Positions 7,985 to 14,892 of a stretch of 16,359 bases of DNA are shown piece after piece. Numbering within the stretch: the stretch's first letter is position 1; each line of letters starts with the position of its first letter. The notes beneath the pieces are model-generated. The model did not search any database and was not told the origin of the DNA. It was given only the letters and a program-made list of their open reading frames with translations. The DNA is taken from contig DATIXD010000149.1 in the NCBI GenBank assembly GCA_035518875.1, forward strand, positions 1 to 16,359. The letters are read 5' to 3'. The stretch is from DATIXD01 sp035518875. Lineage in GTDB: Bacteria; Pseudomonadota; Gammaproteobacteria; Methylococcales; Methylococcaceae. Made by a program: the position numbers and the translations under genes.

Positions 7985-8188
7985 CTAGTGGCGGGCTTCC
8001 CTGTCACAGGGTTGGCCACGGGCATGTGCTTCGATAGCACCCCTGAGCGATGGTCCCAGTTTCGGGAATGCCTGAGAGATTTTATTCTTCAAAATCGGGG
8101 CCAAGAGGCTATAGAAGCCCTTGATACAATTCACCCCATTAAACTTCATCGGTCCAAACGGTGAAACTCTCCAGGACATGCCTCCCAA
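7985..8188 (-). CDS. Possible small ORF of unknown function, weak
   Basis: A 67-codon minus-strand frame overlaps the last 50 bp of the transglutaminase-like gene and ends just before the PsiE-like gene. A shorter start, ATG overlapping the end of the upstream gene (MKFNGVNCIKGFYSLLAPIL), is more credible and gives about 54 residues with a moderately amphipathic middle. I recognise no family. It would fit a translationally coupled small gene, but its composition does not exclude chance. Confidence 0.25.
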   Translation of the reverse strand: MGGMSWRVSPFGPMKFNGVNCIKGFYSLLAPILKNKISQAFPKLGPSLRGAIEAHARGQPCDREARH

Positions 8189-8942
8189 AGGTGGTGGTCA
8201 AGGCGACGTCGGCAGCGTCACGGCCGCGTGCCATAAGAATGCGGCCTATTCGAGGCCTATTATTACGTGCATCAAACGTGTACCACTGATCGCCCAGGAA
8301 CACCTCGAACCAGGCGCTGAAATCCATAGGAGTGGGATCCGGGGGAACCTGAATATCGCCGAGATAGCCAGTGGCATAGCGGGCGGGAATGCCCATGCAC
8401 CGGCACAAGGTGATCGCGAGGTGCGTGAAATCTCGGCACACGCCTCTTTGTTCCAGGTAGGTTTCATAGGCCGTTCTATCACCCCGGGCCAACAGGTAGC
8501 CGAAAGTGACGTGGTTGTGGACCCAATCGCAGATCGCCTGAACTCGCCCCCAGCCTGTGGGCCCTTGGCCGAACAAATTCCACGCGATATCGGATAGCTT
8601 TTCCACTTCGCAATAGCGACTGCCCAGGAGATACAGGAACGTATCGGGAGGCAGTTCGTGCAGGGTATGCTGCCGAGCCGTGGGCACCACGACATCCGGC
8701 AAACCACTATCTGCCAAAATGGCGTCGCTCCTGAGTCGCACCCGTCCGCCGGGAGAGTAAGCTCGTGCGCATTTATTCCCATACACATCGATGAAATCTT
8801 CGATGACCATCGCCGGTTCGCTGACCAGACGCTCCGGAGTTCTCAAAGACCCACTCCTGCTGGGATGCGTATAAAGCATCATGATCATTTCGGTGGGTTG
8901 CGGAAAGTAATAGGTGATGTCGTAGCCGATTCGAATGAGCAT
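8139..8942 (-). CDS. Transglutaminase-like cysteine-protease-fold protein
   Basis: This 267-residue protein resembles the bacterial transglutaminase-like family (COG1305). It has an N-terminal beta-rich region (MLIRIGYDITYYFPQPTEMI) and then the core: VQAICDWVHNHVTFGY, the nucleophile segment QRGVCRDFTHLAITLCR with Cys169, GIPARYATGYL, then MDFSAWFEVFLGDQWYTFDAR with Asp224. The C-terminal RIGRILMARGRDAADVALTT is characteristic of this subfamily. Where many members have the catalytic His (HAW) this protein has Ser209 (SAW), and no other obvious His stands in the core, so activity is uncertain. Such proteins are thought to be peptidases or amidases and often occur beside small stress genes. 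It is 41 bp downstream of the 108-residue unknown gene. The ATG at 8942 has no clear ribosome site. Confidence 0.88.
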   Translation of the reverse strand: MLIRIGYDITYYFPQPTEMIMMLYTHPSRSGSLRTPERLVSEPAMVIEDFIDVYGNKCARAYSPGGRVRLRSDAILADSGLPDVVVPTARQHTLHELPPDTFLYLLGSRYCEVEKLSDIAWNLFGQGPTGWGRVQAICDWVHNHVTFGYLLARGDRTAYETYLEQRGVCRDFTHLAITLCRCMGIPARYATGYLGDIQVPPDPTPMDFSAWFEVFLGDQWYTFDARNNRPRIGRILMARGRDAADVALTTTFGRHVLESFTVWTDEV

Positions 8943-8983
8943 GGCATGTGTAGCGGATCGGATGGGTTACGGCGGCACCGAGA

Positions 8984-9310
8984 CTAACCCGGCAACACCT
9001 CACAAATACCGTCAAATTGTTTCGCGATGAGTGCACCGAGCCTCGCCGAGCTTGCGGCCTGCTTGAATCCGGAGCTCGCCACCAGGTAATACTTATCGGA
9101 ACTCATCAATTGAAACCGCGCCATGTCCGGGGCGTTGGGTTCAGTCACCGGCAATCTTAGTTTCACGGGTTCGGATAAATCATTGACGATCTGTAAGAAA
9201 ACAGTGATGTCGGCTTCTTCGTCGTCAAACCAGATGTGGCCTTTCTGTTTCAGAAGAGTCCATGTTTGCAAATCATCCATTGGGGTTCTCGTAGTCTTTG
9301 GGACTTTCAT
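8984..9310 (-). CDS. Small hypothetical protein, 108 residues
   Basis: I do not recognise this protein. It is acidic, soluble and without a signal peptide or membrane segment: LQTWTLLKQKGHIWFDDEEAD, then a strand-rich middle and a short helix (FKQAASSARLGALIAKQF) near the end. It begins at an ATG at 9310 or, 10 codons later, at an ATG at 9280 (MDDLQTW). Neither has a strong ribosome site. The composition is protein-like in this frame only, and the gene lies 41 bp upstream of the transglutaminase-like gene, so the two may be co-transcribed. Confidence 0.6.
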   Translation of the reverse strand: MKVPKTTRTPMDDLQTWTLLKQKGHIWFDDEEADITVFLQIVNDLSEPVKLRLPVTEPNAPDMARFQLMSSDKYYLVASSGFKQAASSARLGALIAKQFDGICEVLPG

Positions 9311-9551
9311 TATGCGCCGTTACCGCTGTGGCGTCAGACTTTTTTGGCGAAAATTGGGTAATTTGCAGGGTAAGAGTCATGAATACACCATTTCATAAGC
9401 GGTTTTTTAAGGAGCGGTGATTGCTTTGCTATCCTGGTGCGGGCAAGGAAGATTTCACTTTGAAATGTGATTTTTTCGAAACGCATATCGGGCAATCATG
9501 GTAGAGCGCAGAACTACAGACGAATGATCTATCCTAAAAAAGCACCTCACC

Positions 9552-10073
9552 TTAATCATTAGCCGGCGGACCCTTCGTCTCCTCTCTTTTGTGACCAAAT
9601 ATCCACTGCCGTAAACGCGGACTGGCTCCGAGCACCATTCCCGCCACCAGCGCACTTAGTACTATGTCGGTAGTTTTGATGTTGGATTTGGCGAGCATGT
9701 CGCCCACCGACATCCCCAACAGGCCGGCGCCGTCATTGCGAGACGACGGCCCGCCCTCGGGGGAGGCGGCAGCGCCTCGTAACGGTACTGAGCCAGTCGT
9801 GGTCCGCCTCTGCCAACCGATTACCAAAACCGCGATCACTAACAGGATGATAGCGATAAGCATCACTGCGCTGCCAACAATCGCGCCTGCTTGCCAGGGT
9901 TGCATCACCTCCGCTAACGATAAGTACGCGCCCAGAAACACAAAAATCAAACCGCTCAGCGCCGCTGCGACAGCGAGCCCCACCAGGGACATGACAAGGG
10001 TTAATCTGGCTACGCTGCGCCAAAGTTTCGCCCCTTCCGCAACGGCGATGTCCGCGAGTAATCTTGTCAACAC
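9552..10073 (-). CDS. YqjE-like / phage-holin-superfamily membrane protein with a C-terminal extension
   Basis: This 173-residue inner-membrane protein has two strong hydrophobic helices (about residues 24-55 and 62-88), as in YqjE / Phage_holin_3_6 proteins. A low-complexity Gly/Pro/Ser linker (about 94-116) and an extra segment with a third hydrophobic stretch (TTDIVLSALVAGMVLGASPR) follow, so it is longer than the usual 120-135 residues. The gene starts at a GTG (10073), 11 bp after the stop of the ElaB/YqjD-like gene and without a clear ribosome site, suggesting translational coupling. The yqjD-yqjE order matches the pair known in E. coli. The role is not established; a stress-linked membrane function is inferred from the pairing. 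Confidence 0.75.
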   Translation of the reverse strand: MLTRLLADIAVAEGAKLWRSVARLTLVMSLVGLAVAAALSGLIFVFLGAYLSLAEVMQPWQAGAIVGSAVMLIAIILLVIAVLVIGWQRRTTTGSVPLRGAAASPEGGPSSRNDGAGLLGMSVGDMLAKSNIKTTDIVLSALVAGMVLGASPRLRQWIFGHKREETKGPPAND

Positions 10074-10084
10074 GACACGGTCGA

Positions 10085-10372
10085 TTAACGACGATGGCCG
10101 AGCAGCATGCCGATCACGAAACCGGTCCCAAAAGCTACGAGTACGCTGGTTAGGGGCCTTTCTTCGATGTAATGCTCGACGTTTTCTTGGGTCGCCTGGG
10201 CTTGGCTGCGTGCCCGTTCGCCGCTTTCACGGACCCGTTCGTAGGCCGATCGGCCCTGTTCAAGCCCCAACTCCTTTACCCCGGCCATCAATGTGCCCAG
10301 GTCAGCCCGAAGGCCGGCCAAATCTTTCTTTAGCTGATCGATGTCCTTACTGATATCATCTTCCGCCGCCAT
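10085..10372 (-). CDS. ElaB/YqjD/DUF883-family membrane-anchored protein
   Basis: This 95-residue protein begins MAAEDDISKDIDQLKKDLAG, a charged helical N-terminal part predicted as coiled coil. It ends in one membrane helix with the family-typical LVAFGTGFVIGMLLGHRR. E. coli members (ElaB, YqjD, YgaM) anchor in the inner membrane by the C-terminal helix and bind ribosomes or respond to stress and stationary phase. The ATG at 10372 is chosen because GGAGGA stands 5-8 bases upstream; a longer frame to 10546 adds 58 residues with no family character. It is the first gene of the yqjD/yqjE-like pair. The 219 bp upstream, before the ABC gene's stop, probably contain its promoter. Confidence 0.88.
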   Translation of the reverse strand: MAAEDDISKDIDQLKKDLAGLRADLGTLMAGVKELGLEQGRSAYERVRESGERARSQAQATQENVEHYIEERPLTSVLVAFGTGFVIGMLLGHRR

Positions 10373-10591
10373 TTTTGTCCTCCGTTTGCAATACTTCGAT
10401 TCGATAACCAACAAAACAGCCCGCGCTCTGAACTCGCGATAACTATAAAAACAAAAAACATCCAGCGCACGTAAATTTTCGTATGTCTCAAATGACTCAT
10501 AGAGTCCACCCGACTCTGCATGCTGTTGCAAGCATTTGTCGAGCAAGTCTTTCCATGCGCTGGCTGTTAATTGCCCTTGACTTGTTCGCTG

Positions 10592-12322
10592 CTACCGCTC
10601 GGCGTCAGCGCCCTCTTCAATGATCTGCCCGGCATGGGTCGGCTTCCAAATCCATCCGCCTTCAATCGTGAGTTCGAGTACGGCATCGTAGTTCCCAACT
10701 GTCTCGCCGTCTTCGCCGAACGTGACATAGGTAATCGACTGATTGGAGAGCATTGTCAAAATATGGTCGACTTGTCCCGGAGTCAGGGCGGTGCCCGGTC
10801 TGTCTAACAAGGCAAAGCGGGGAGCGGTGAGGAGCAGGTAGGTGAAAGCGAGCAATTGCTGCTCGCCGAGTGACAGGATACTCGCCCAGTCGTCGTGCTC
10901 GACATCGAGCCCCCCAATGGGTGCCAAGACCGACTCGACGTTCAGAGCGCGCAGCGTAGCAATGATCTGGTCGTCCGAAATCGCACCCTCCCTGTCGCTT
11001 CGCAGAAGCACGTGCCTTAGGGTGCCTGGAGGCAGGTAAGGCCGTTCGGGTAGAAAGACTATCTTGTCGAGGCTGGGGCGCATGATGCGTCCCCCTCCGG
11101 TCTCCCAGATACCCGCGGTAGCCCTGAAGAGGGCTACCTTGGCAACCTCATTTGGCCCCACGACCAAGAGTCTGGTACCGCAAGGGATCGAGACGGAGAG
11201 CTCATTGATAAGGAGGACGCCGTTTTCTGCCGACTTGAGTGTGACATGCTCGTAAGCGACACACCCGTGCTCTTTGACCACTTCTACGCCCAAGACTTCG
11301 GTTGAGCGTGCTTCTTCGATGCCCTCCCATAGCGAGCCGAGCCGGGATACCACGGCAGTGAATGAGGAAATGGACTGGAATTGAGAGACGATCAGGGAGA
11401 ACGCTCCGACCAACTGCGCGAAGGCCATGGCTGACTGGGCGATGACGCCGAATTCGATTTCACCATGAATGAAAAGTGGAGCCACGACCAAAGCGGGAAT
11501 GATCAGGATCAGGTAGTTGTAACCGGTAGTGAAGAACCCCAGATTGCGGTTCACGGCGATGATCCGCCGAAAATTGTCGGCCACCTCCCGAACCCGACGC
11601 AATAAGAGGGCTTTCAACCGCTCCTCCCGGTGCGATAGCGCAATCGATTCGGCGTTTTCCCGAACGTGAATAAGAGCGGATCGGAAGTTCGCCTCCTTGT
11701 CGATCTGACTGGAATCCAGCCCGACCAGTCGCCGCCCCAACGCGATCGACATCAAAGTTCCGCAAATCGCATAGACAATGGCCACACCGAATAGCAAGGG
11801 GCTGATCGACCACATGACGCCCGAAAACGCGACCACCGTAATGAAGCCATTGAGTACCATGAGAACGAACGAGAGCGTAGTGACGGTCAATGCGCGGACA
11901 TCATCGGCGATGCGTTCGTCGAGGTTCTCGACTCGTCCACTTGTCTTCATCCGGTAGTAGGTTCGATCGGCAAGATAGCGGGTGACAAGTTGCCGGGTCT
12001 GCCACTCACGCCAGAGCAGCCCGAGGCGCTCTTCGGCGAAGCGGGATATGACCGCCACTACGGTGGAGACTGCGAACACACTGATATAAATTTTGGCTTG
12101 CCAGCTGAACCCGGCCATATTGCGGTTGGCAATAGCCGTCATGAAGTCGCGGCCGACGTAGCTACTCACAACATTCAAGCCGCTGATGCCGAACAACAAG
12201 AGGATAAGCAGTACAAACAACGCAATCGCTTTCCCACCGACCTCCGAGGCCGACAATGCGCTGACCACCCCGACAAAGCGAACCCAGGTCAGCCGGTCAA
12301 TCAGTAGTAGTTGCATCTTCAT
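10592..12322 (-). CDS. SbmA/BacA-like ABC transporter (permease-ATPase fusion) with a degenerate nucleotide-binding domain
   Basis: This 576-residue fusion has an N-terminal ABC_membrane_2 (SbmA/BacA/YddA-like) membrane domain: an LNVVSSYVGRDFMTAIANR segment, then WREWQTRQLVTRYLADRTYY, NLDERIADDVR and several membrane helices. A C-terminal ABC domain follows. The signature LSLGEQQ (483-489) is intact, but Walker A reads GPNEVAKV (389-396; the glycine before Lys and the Ser/Thr after it are lost), the Q-loop Gln is Glu426 (FLPERPYLP), the Walker B glutamate is Arg508 (ALLDRP), and the switch His is Glu537 (TFGED). Related proteins export peptides, vitamin B12 or lipids. This one probably cannot hydrolyse ATP. 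The ATG at 12322 is chosen because the family begins close to the first helix; upstream frame to 12424 lacks family character. Confidence 0.85.
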   Translation of the reverse strand: MKMQLLLIDRLTWVRFVGVVSALSASEVGGKAIALFVLLILLLFGISGLNVVSSYVGRDFMTAIANRNMAGFSWQAKIYISVFAVSTVVAVISRFAEERLGLLWREWQTRQLVTRYLADRTYYRMKTSGRVENLDERIADDVRALTVTTLSFVLMVLNGFITVVAFSGVMWSISPLLFGVAIVYAICGTLMSIALGRRLVGLDSSQIDKEANFRSALIHVRENAESIALSHREERLKALLLRRVREVADNFRRIIAVNRNLGFFTTGYNYLILIIPALVVAPLFIHGEIEFGVIAQSAMAFAQLVGAFSLIVSQFQSISSFTAVVSRLGSLWEGIEEARSTEVLGVEVVKEHGCVAYEHVTLKSAENGVLLINELSVSIPCGTRLLVVGPNEVAKVALFRATAGIWETGGGRIMRPSLDKIVFLPERPYLPPGTLRHVLLRSDREGAISDDQIIATLRALNVESVLAPIGGLDVEHDDWASILSLGEQQLLAFTYLLLTAPRFALLDRPGTALTPGQVDHILTMLSNQSITYVTFGEDGETVGNYDAVLELTIEGGWIWKPTHAGQIIEEGADAER

Positions 12323-12437
12323 TCGTTCACTCTTGTTGACTTCTTGATTACCAGGGCCCCGCTTGCTGGGTTCTCTCGTCGAACCGAGGGTAAAATTCCT
12401 AGGCAAATACCCTTTCGCGATCAAGCAGTTTCGCCTT

Positions 12438-12454
12438 CACCCCCTGTCTGGGTG
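12438..12454 (-). terminator. Weak hairpin between the 94-residue gene and the ABC gene
   Basis: On the minus strand CACCC pairs with GGGTG around a 7-base loop, 29 bp after the stop of the 94-residue gene. No T-run follows, so any termination or attenuation role is a guess. Confidence 0.2.
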
Positions 12455-12482
12455 TGCTTAACGAGGTATGTCAGATCGGGCT

Positions 12483-12767
12483 TCAGTAGTATTCATTCGG
12501 GGTTACATCGAGGGTCGTAATGCCATCCATGTACGCCTTTAGCATCGCTTCGGCGCCTTGAAAGGTACTCGCCGATCTCGTCGACGGGAGGTAATGACCT
12601 CCTGCATGTTCGGAAGGACGAAAATAATGACTAATAGCCCACGAAAAGCGTTGGCTTGGATTTGTATTGTCTAGACGTTCGGATATCCGCCCTTTAATCG
12701 TGAAAGTTAGGCCCTCGATACTAAGAACATACTCCTGCACTATTTTTTCGATAGACTTGTACAACAT
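12483..12767 (-). CDS. Conserved-looking hypothetical protein, 94 residues
   Basis: I do not recognise a named family. The protein begins MLYKSIEKIVQEYVLSIEGL, a short amphipathic helix and strand, and has an aromatic-rich middle (FSWAISHYFRPSEHAGGHYL), then an alanine-rich helix (GAEAMLKAYMDGI) and the ending VTPNEYY. No signal peptide or membrane segment is present. The start at 12767 is supported by a strong ribosome site (GGAGGA, complement of 12775-12780) 7 bases away; a longer frame to 12800 would ignore it. It is the first gene of the minus-strand group and lies 160 bp upstream of the ABC gene. Frame and ribosome site make expression likely; function is unknown. Confidence 0.7.
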   Translation of the reverse strand: MLYKSIEKIVQEYVLSIEGLTFTIKGRISERLDNTNPSQRFSWAISHYFRPSEHAGGHYLPSTRSASTFQGAEAMLKAYMDGITTLDVTPNEYY

Positions 12768-13219
12768 GTTGTTGTCCTCCAAAAGATCGTTTGCACGCAC
12801 CCCATCTTAAGATAATTTACCTGATGGGCGACAACTCTGAATGGATGGATTTAAAAGTCCGTACCACAGCAGAAAATCCCAGGGTGCCCAAAGTGGAGCC
12901 GCCGCCTCCCCTCGAAGCCGCCAAGCACGGCCGCTGATATCTGCAAAGCTGGATTTGCCGATGTGCTTCCTGAGGAGTGGGTTTGAAGAAAACAGGCGGC
13001 CTGGTTTTATCGGATCATCGCTGCATGGGAAAACGTCACCATGCGGCATTTGTTTCTTGAAGTGGCAGAGCGCGCGGAAGAGGGCAAGTGGATGTCGCCA
13101 GGGGCCATGCAGTCCCGGGTCGGCTTCCATGGGCCTGCGAGAACGACGGGGTTCGGCCTTTCCCCTCTTTTCGAAATTTAGGATTCTTGGAATTTTCCAG
13201 CCTGTCCGAGACCCACGAA
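12768..13219. other. Divergent intergenic region
   Basis: This gap of about 450 bp separates the minus-strand group from the plus-strand group and must hold promoters for both. It contains the ribosome site of the 94-residue gene (12775-12780) and a 6-bp inverted repeat CCCATC/GATGGG (12801-12806 and 12823-12828, 16-base loop) enclosing CTTAAG, which could be an operator or the base of a 5' leader hairpin. Most of the rest (12824-13181) looks like a decayed gene. Longer frames on both strands here have Arg/Ser/Pro-rich, non-protein-like composition. Confidence 0.45.
12824..13181 (+). pseudogene. Probable remnant of a decayed gene, family not recognised
   Basis: Two plus-strand blocks in different frames read like real protein. 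Block one begins with an ATG at 12824 (MGDNSEWMDLKVRTTAENPR, then VPKVEPPPPLEAAKHGR) and hits TGA at 12935. Block two, in another frame, reads ADICKAGFADVLPEEWV, then a TGA at 12984-12986, then RKQAAWFYRIIAAWENVTM, RHLFLEVAERAEEGKWMSPG and on to a TAG at 13179-13181. Joining them needs one frameshift near 12930 and one stop read-through. The last part alone forms an intact 46-codon ORF from an ATG at 13041. I cannot name the family. Codon-level composition supports former coding; chance is the alternative. Confidence 0.35.
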
Positions 13220-14284
13220 GTGCTTAGCGAAAACCGTATCGACCGATTTGCCGGCATCGCCCTGGTCACCGTCTTGATTATGGGCTGTTTCGCCGTGCTG
13301 CGCCCCTTTCTCTCGGCCATCCTCTGGGCTGTGATCCTGTCCTTTTCTACTTGGCCGGTCTACCACCGGATCGAACGGGCCGTCGCGGGAAAAAAAGGAC
13401 TGGCTGCCGGGATGATGGTATTGCTGGTGGCGGCCGTGCTGATCGTACCGTTGGTGTTCCTCGGAACCAGTTTGGCGGAAGACGTTACCGCGCTGCTCGA
13501 GATGGCGCGGCAACTCCTCAGTGAAGGACCGCCTGACCCACCCGCGTGGGTGGCGAAGCTGCCTTTAGTGGGTTCGCGCGTGCACGACCGATGGCAAGCA
13601 ATGACGGGTAGCGGCGCCAAGCTGACCGAGGAGCTGACCCAATACCTCATTCCCTTACGGGACTGGGCGCTGCGCAGCGCGGCGAACCTCGGGGAGGGCA
13701 TCTTGTACTTGAGTCTCAGCGTGTTCATCGCGTTTTTTTTCTACCGAGACGGCGCAGCGTTATCCGAAAGGCTGGAAGCCTTATTCGCTCGAGTTGGCGG
13801 AAAACAGGCGCCAGGGTTGTTCCGTATCGCGGGAGATACCATCAAGAGCGTTGTCTACGGCATTATCGGCACCGCGCTGGCTCAGGGATTCTTAGCAGGC
13901 ACTGGGTTTTTGATCGCTGGCGTACCCGGGGCCCTGCTGCTCGGTGTTCTGACTTGCATCCTTTCGTTGATTCCCCTCGGGCCGCCGCTCATCTGGGCGC
14001 CCGCTGCCATCTGGCTGTTCGAGAAAGATGAAACGGGGTGGGCCGTGTTTCTCGCGCTCTGGGGTTTTTTGGTGGTGAGTGCCGTCGATAATGTCCTTAA
14101 GCCTTACTTCATCAGCAAGGGGAGTCACCTGCCATTCATCCTGGTGTTTCTGGGCGTGCTGGGTGGCGTGATGGCCTTTGGCATCCTCGGCATTTTTCTA
14201 GGCCCGACATTGCTGGCCATCGCCTACGCATTATTCCAGGAATGGAGTTCCCGGAAACAAGAATTAAAGATCGAGATCCCCTGA
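13220..14284 (+). CDS. AI-2E transporter family (PerM/YdiK-like) membrane protein
   Basis: This polytopic inner-membrane protein of about 354 residues belongs to the AI-2E transporter (PerM, UPF0118) family. Paired N-terminal helices (ALVTVLIMGCFAVLRPFLSA and then ILWAVILSFSTWPVY) match the family opening. A periplasmic loop with amphipathic helices (LAEDVTALLEMARQLL) follows, then FIAFFFYRDG, the GIIGTALAQGFLAG segment, LIPLGPPLIWAPAAIWL and the C-terminal VVSAVDNVLKPYFIS and LGIFLGPTLLAI. The start is uncertain: GTG at 13220 gives the expected length but no strong ribosome site; the frame is open to a GTG at 13088. Family members are variously linked to autoinducer-2 export or Na+/H+ antiport, so substrate is unknown. 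An 8-T run at 13733-13740 inside the gene is a slippage-prone spot. Confidence 0.9.
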   Translation: MLSENRIDRFAGIALVTVLIMGCFAVLRPFLSAILWAVILSFSTWPVYHRIERAVAGKKGLAAGMMVLLVAAVLIVPLVFLGTSLAEDVTALLEMARQLLSEGPPDPPAWVAKLPLVGSRVHDRWQAMTGSGAKLTEELTQYLIPLRDWALRSAANLGEGILYLSLSVFIAFFFYRDGAALSERLEALFARVGGKQAPGLFRIAGDTIKSVVYGIIGTALAQGFLAGTGFLIAGVPGALLLGVLTCILSLIPLGPPLIWAPAAIWLFEKDETGWAVFLALWGFLVVSAVDNVLKPYFISKGSHLPFILVFLGVLGGVMAFGILGIFLGPTLLAIAYALFQEWSSRKQELKIEIP

Positions 14285-14345
14285 TCGATCTCTATGGGAT
14301 CCTGCTTATCGGGGGATGACTGCGATGAACTTAGTCTGTTTGGTT

Positions 14346-14358
14346 CCGGCTTTGCCGG
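14346..14358. terminator. Short GC hairpin after the AI-2E-family gene
   Basis: CCGGC, loop TTT, GCCGG forms a tight 5-bp stem 62 bp past the stop codon. Only a weak T-rich tail (GCGTTTAAT) follows. Its left flank GGTTCCGGC also resembles the REP-like stem at 5907, so it may be a degenerate repeat unit instead. Confidence 0.3.
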
Positions 14359-14417
14359 CTTGCGTTTAATATCTTGAGCATGTTGTTGACTTGTGTTCGG
14401 AGGACTGAGGAGGTCCT

Positions 14418-14663
14418 ATGAAATTCGTGGTGTATATATTGGTTGGCCTGGCTGCCGGTTGGCTGGCGGGGCATTTCGTGAAGGGCGGCGGCTCTGGCGT
14501 CATCGGATACATCATTGTCGGCGTGTTTGGCGCGGTGCTGGGCGGTGTTCTGTTCGATGTGCTTGGCGTGTCCACCGGAGGTGGCTTGCTCGGCAACTTG
14601 ATCGTCGCGACGGTTGGCGCCGTGGTCTTCTTACTTCTGTTGCGTGTGATCAGGAAGACTTAA
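14418..14663 (+). CDS. GlsB/YeaQ/YmgE-family stress-response membrane protein
   Basis: This 81-residue, very hydrophobic, glycine-rich protein has three membrane helices: KFVVYILVGLAAGWLAG, IGYIIVGVFGAVLGGVLF and LGNLIVATVGAVVFLLLLR. It was formerly annotated as 'transglycosylase-associated protein', and this is its usual length. Members respond to stress in several bacteria (GlsB in Enterococcus, YeaQ/YmgE in E. coli); the molecular function is not known. A strong ribosome site (GAGGAGGT, 14407-14414) lies close to the ATG. AGGAC/GTCCT (14401-14405 and 14413-14417) could form a small hairpin presenting this site in its loop. It sits between the AI-2E permease and the P-type ATPase, with 133 bp upstream that may hold its own promoter. 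Confidence 0.93.
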   Translation: MKFVVYILVGLAAGWLAGHFVKGGGSGVIGYIIVGVFGAVLGGVLFDVLGVSTGGGLLGNLIVATVGAVVFLLLLRVIRKT

Positions 14664-14703
14664 CAAAGCGCTACCAGCCCTATGAACGGAGTGTGCAAAA
14701 GCG

Positions 14704-14747
14704 GCGGCAGGGGCCGCAGAACCTTTAGCGGCTCCGTCGCACTAAAG
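14704..14747. terminator. Two adjacent stem-loops after the GlsB-like gene
   Basis: GCGGC-AGGG-GCCGC (14704-14717) and CTTTAG...CTAAAG (14723-14728 with 14742-14747, 13-base loop) lie 40-85 bp past the stop codon. Neither is followed by a T-run on the plus strand (an A-rich GAAAACCC follows), so they may be termination structures of a non-classical kind or part of the next gene's leader. Confidence 0.3.
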
Positions 14748-14852
14748 AAAACCCGGTAAGACTGCGGCGCGCGAGGACTCGCGTCTAGCTAGCACCTAGA
14801 TGATCCACCGCCGACAGCGGGTTTCCCGCCGGCGAACAGCGCTTGCGTTCAC

Positions 14853-14892
14853 GAGGATCCCTCACTGGCTACCTTGGAGGGCTAAGACCATG
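14853..14892 (+). promoter_or_regulatory. Candidate switchable leader controlling the leader ORF and P-type ATPase
   Basis: CCCTC at 14859-14863 can pair with GAGG just upstream (14853-14856) or with GAGGG at 14877-14881, which is the ribosome site of the 13-codon leader ORF. The two pairings exclude each other, so one fold would hide and the other would free the ribosome site. A GC-rich hairpin GCGGG-TTT-CCCGC (14817-14829) and another, CGCGAG-GA-CTCGCG (14770-14783), lie upstream. It matches no riboswitch class that I know. Confidence 0.3.

Noticed and set aside
9455..9500. AT-rich hairpin ATTTCA-CTT-TGAAAT followed by a T-run as a terminator
   Set aside because: It is oriented for the plus strand, where no gene lies upstream; its stem is short and AT-only in the main part.
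12807..13130. 107-codon minus-strand frame in the divergent gap
   Set aside because: No ribosome site or recognisable motif, and it overlaps the stronger plus-strand remnant.
12841..13227. 128-codon plus-strand frame in the divergent gap
   Set aside because: Ser/Arg/Pro/Cys-rich composition; the protein-like blocks in this DNA lie in the other two plus-strand frames.
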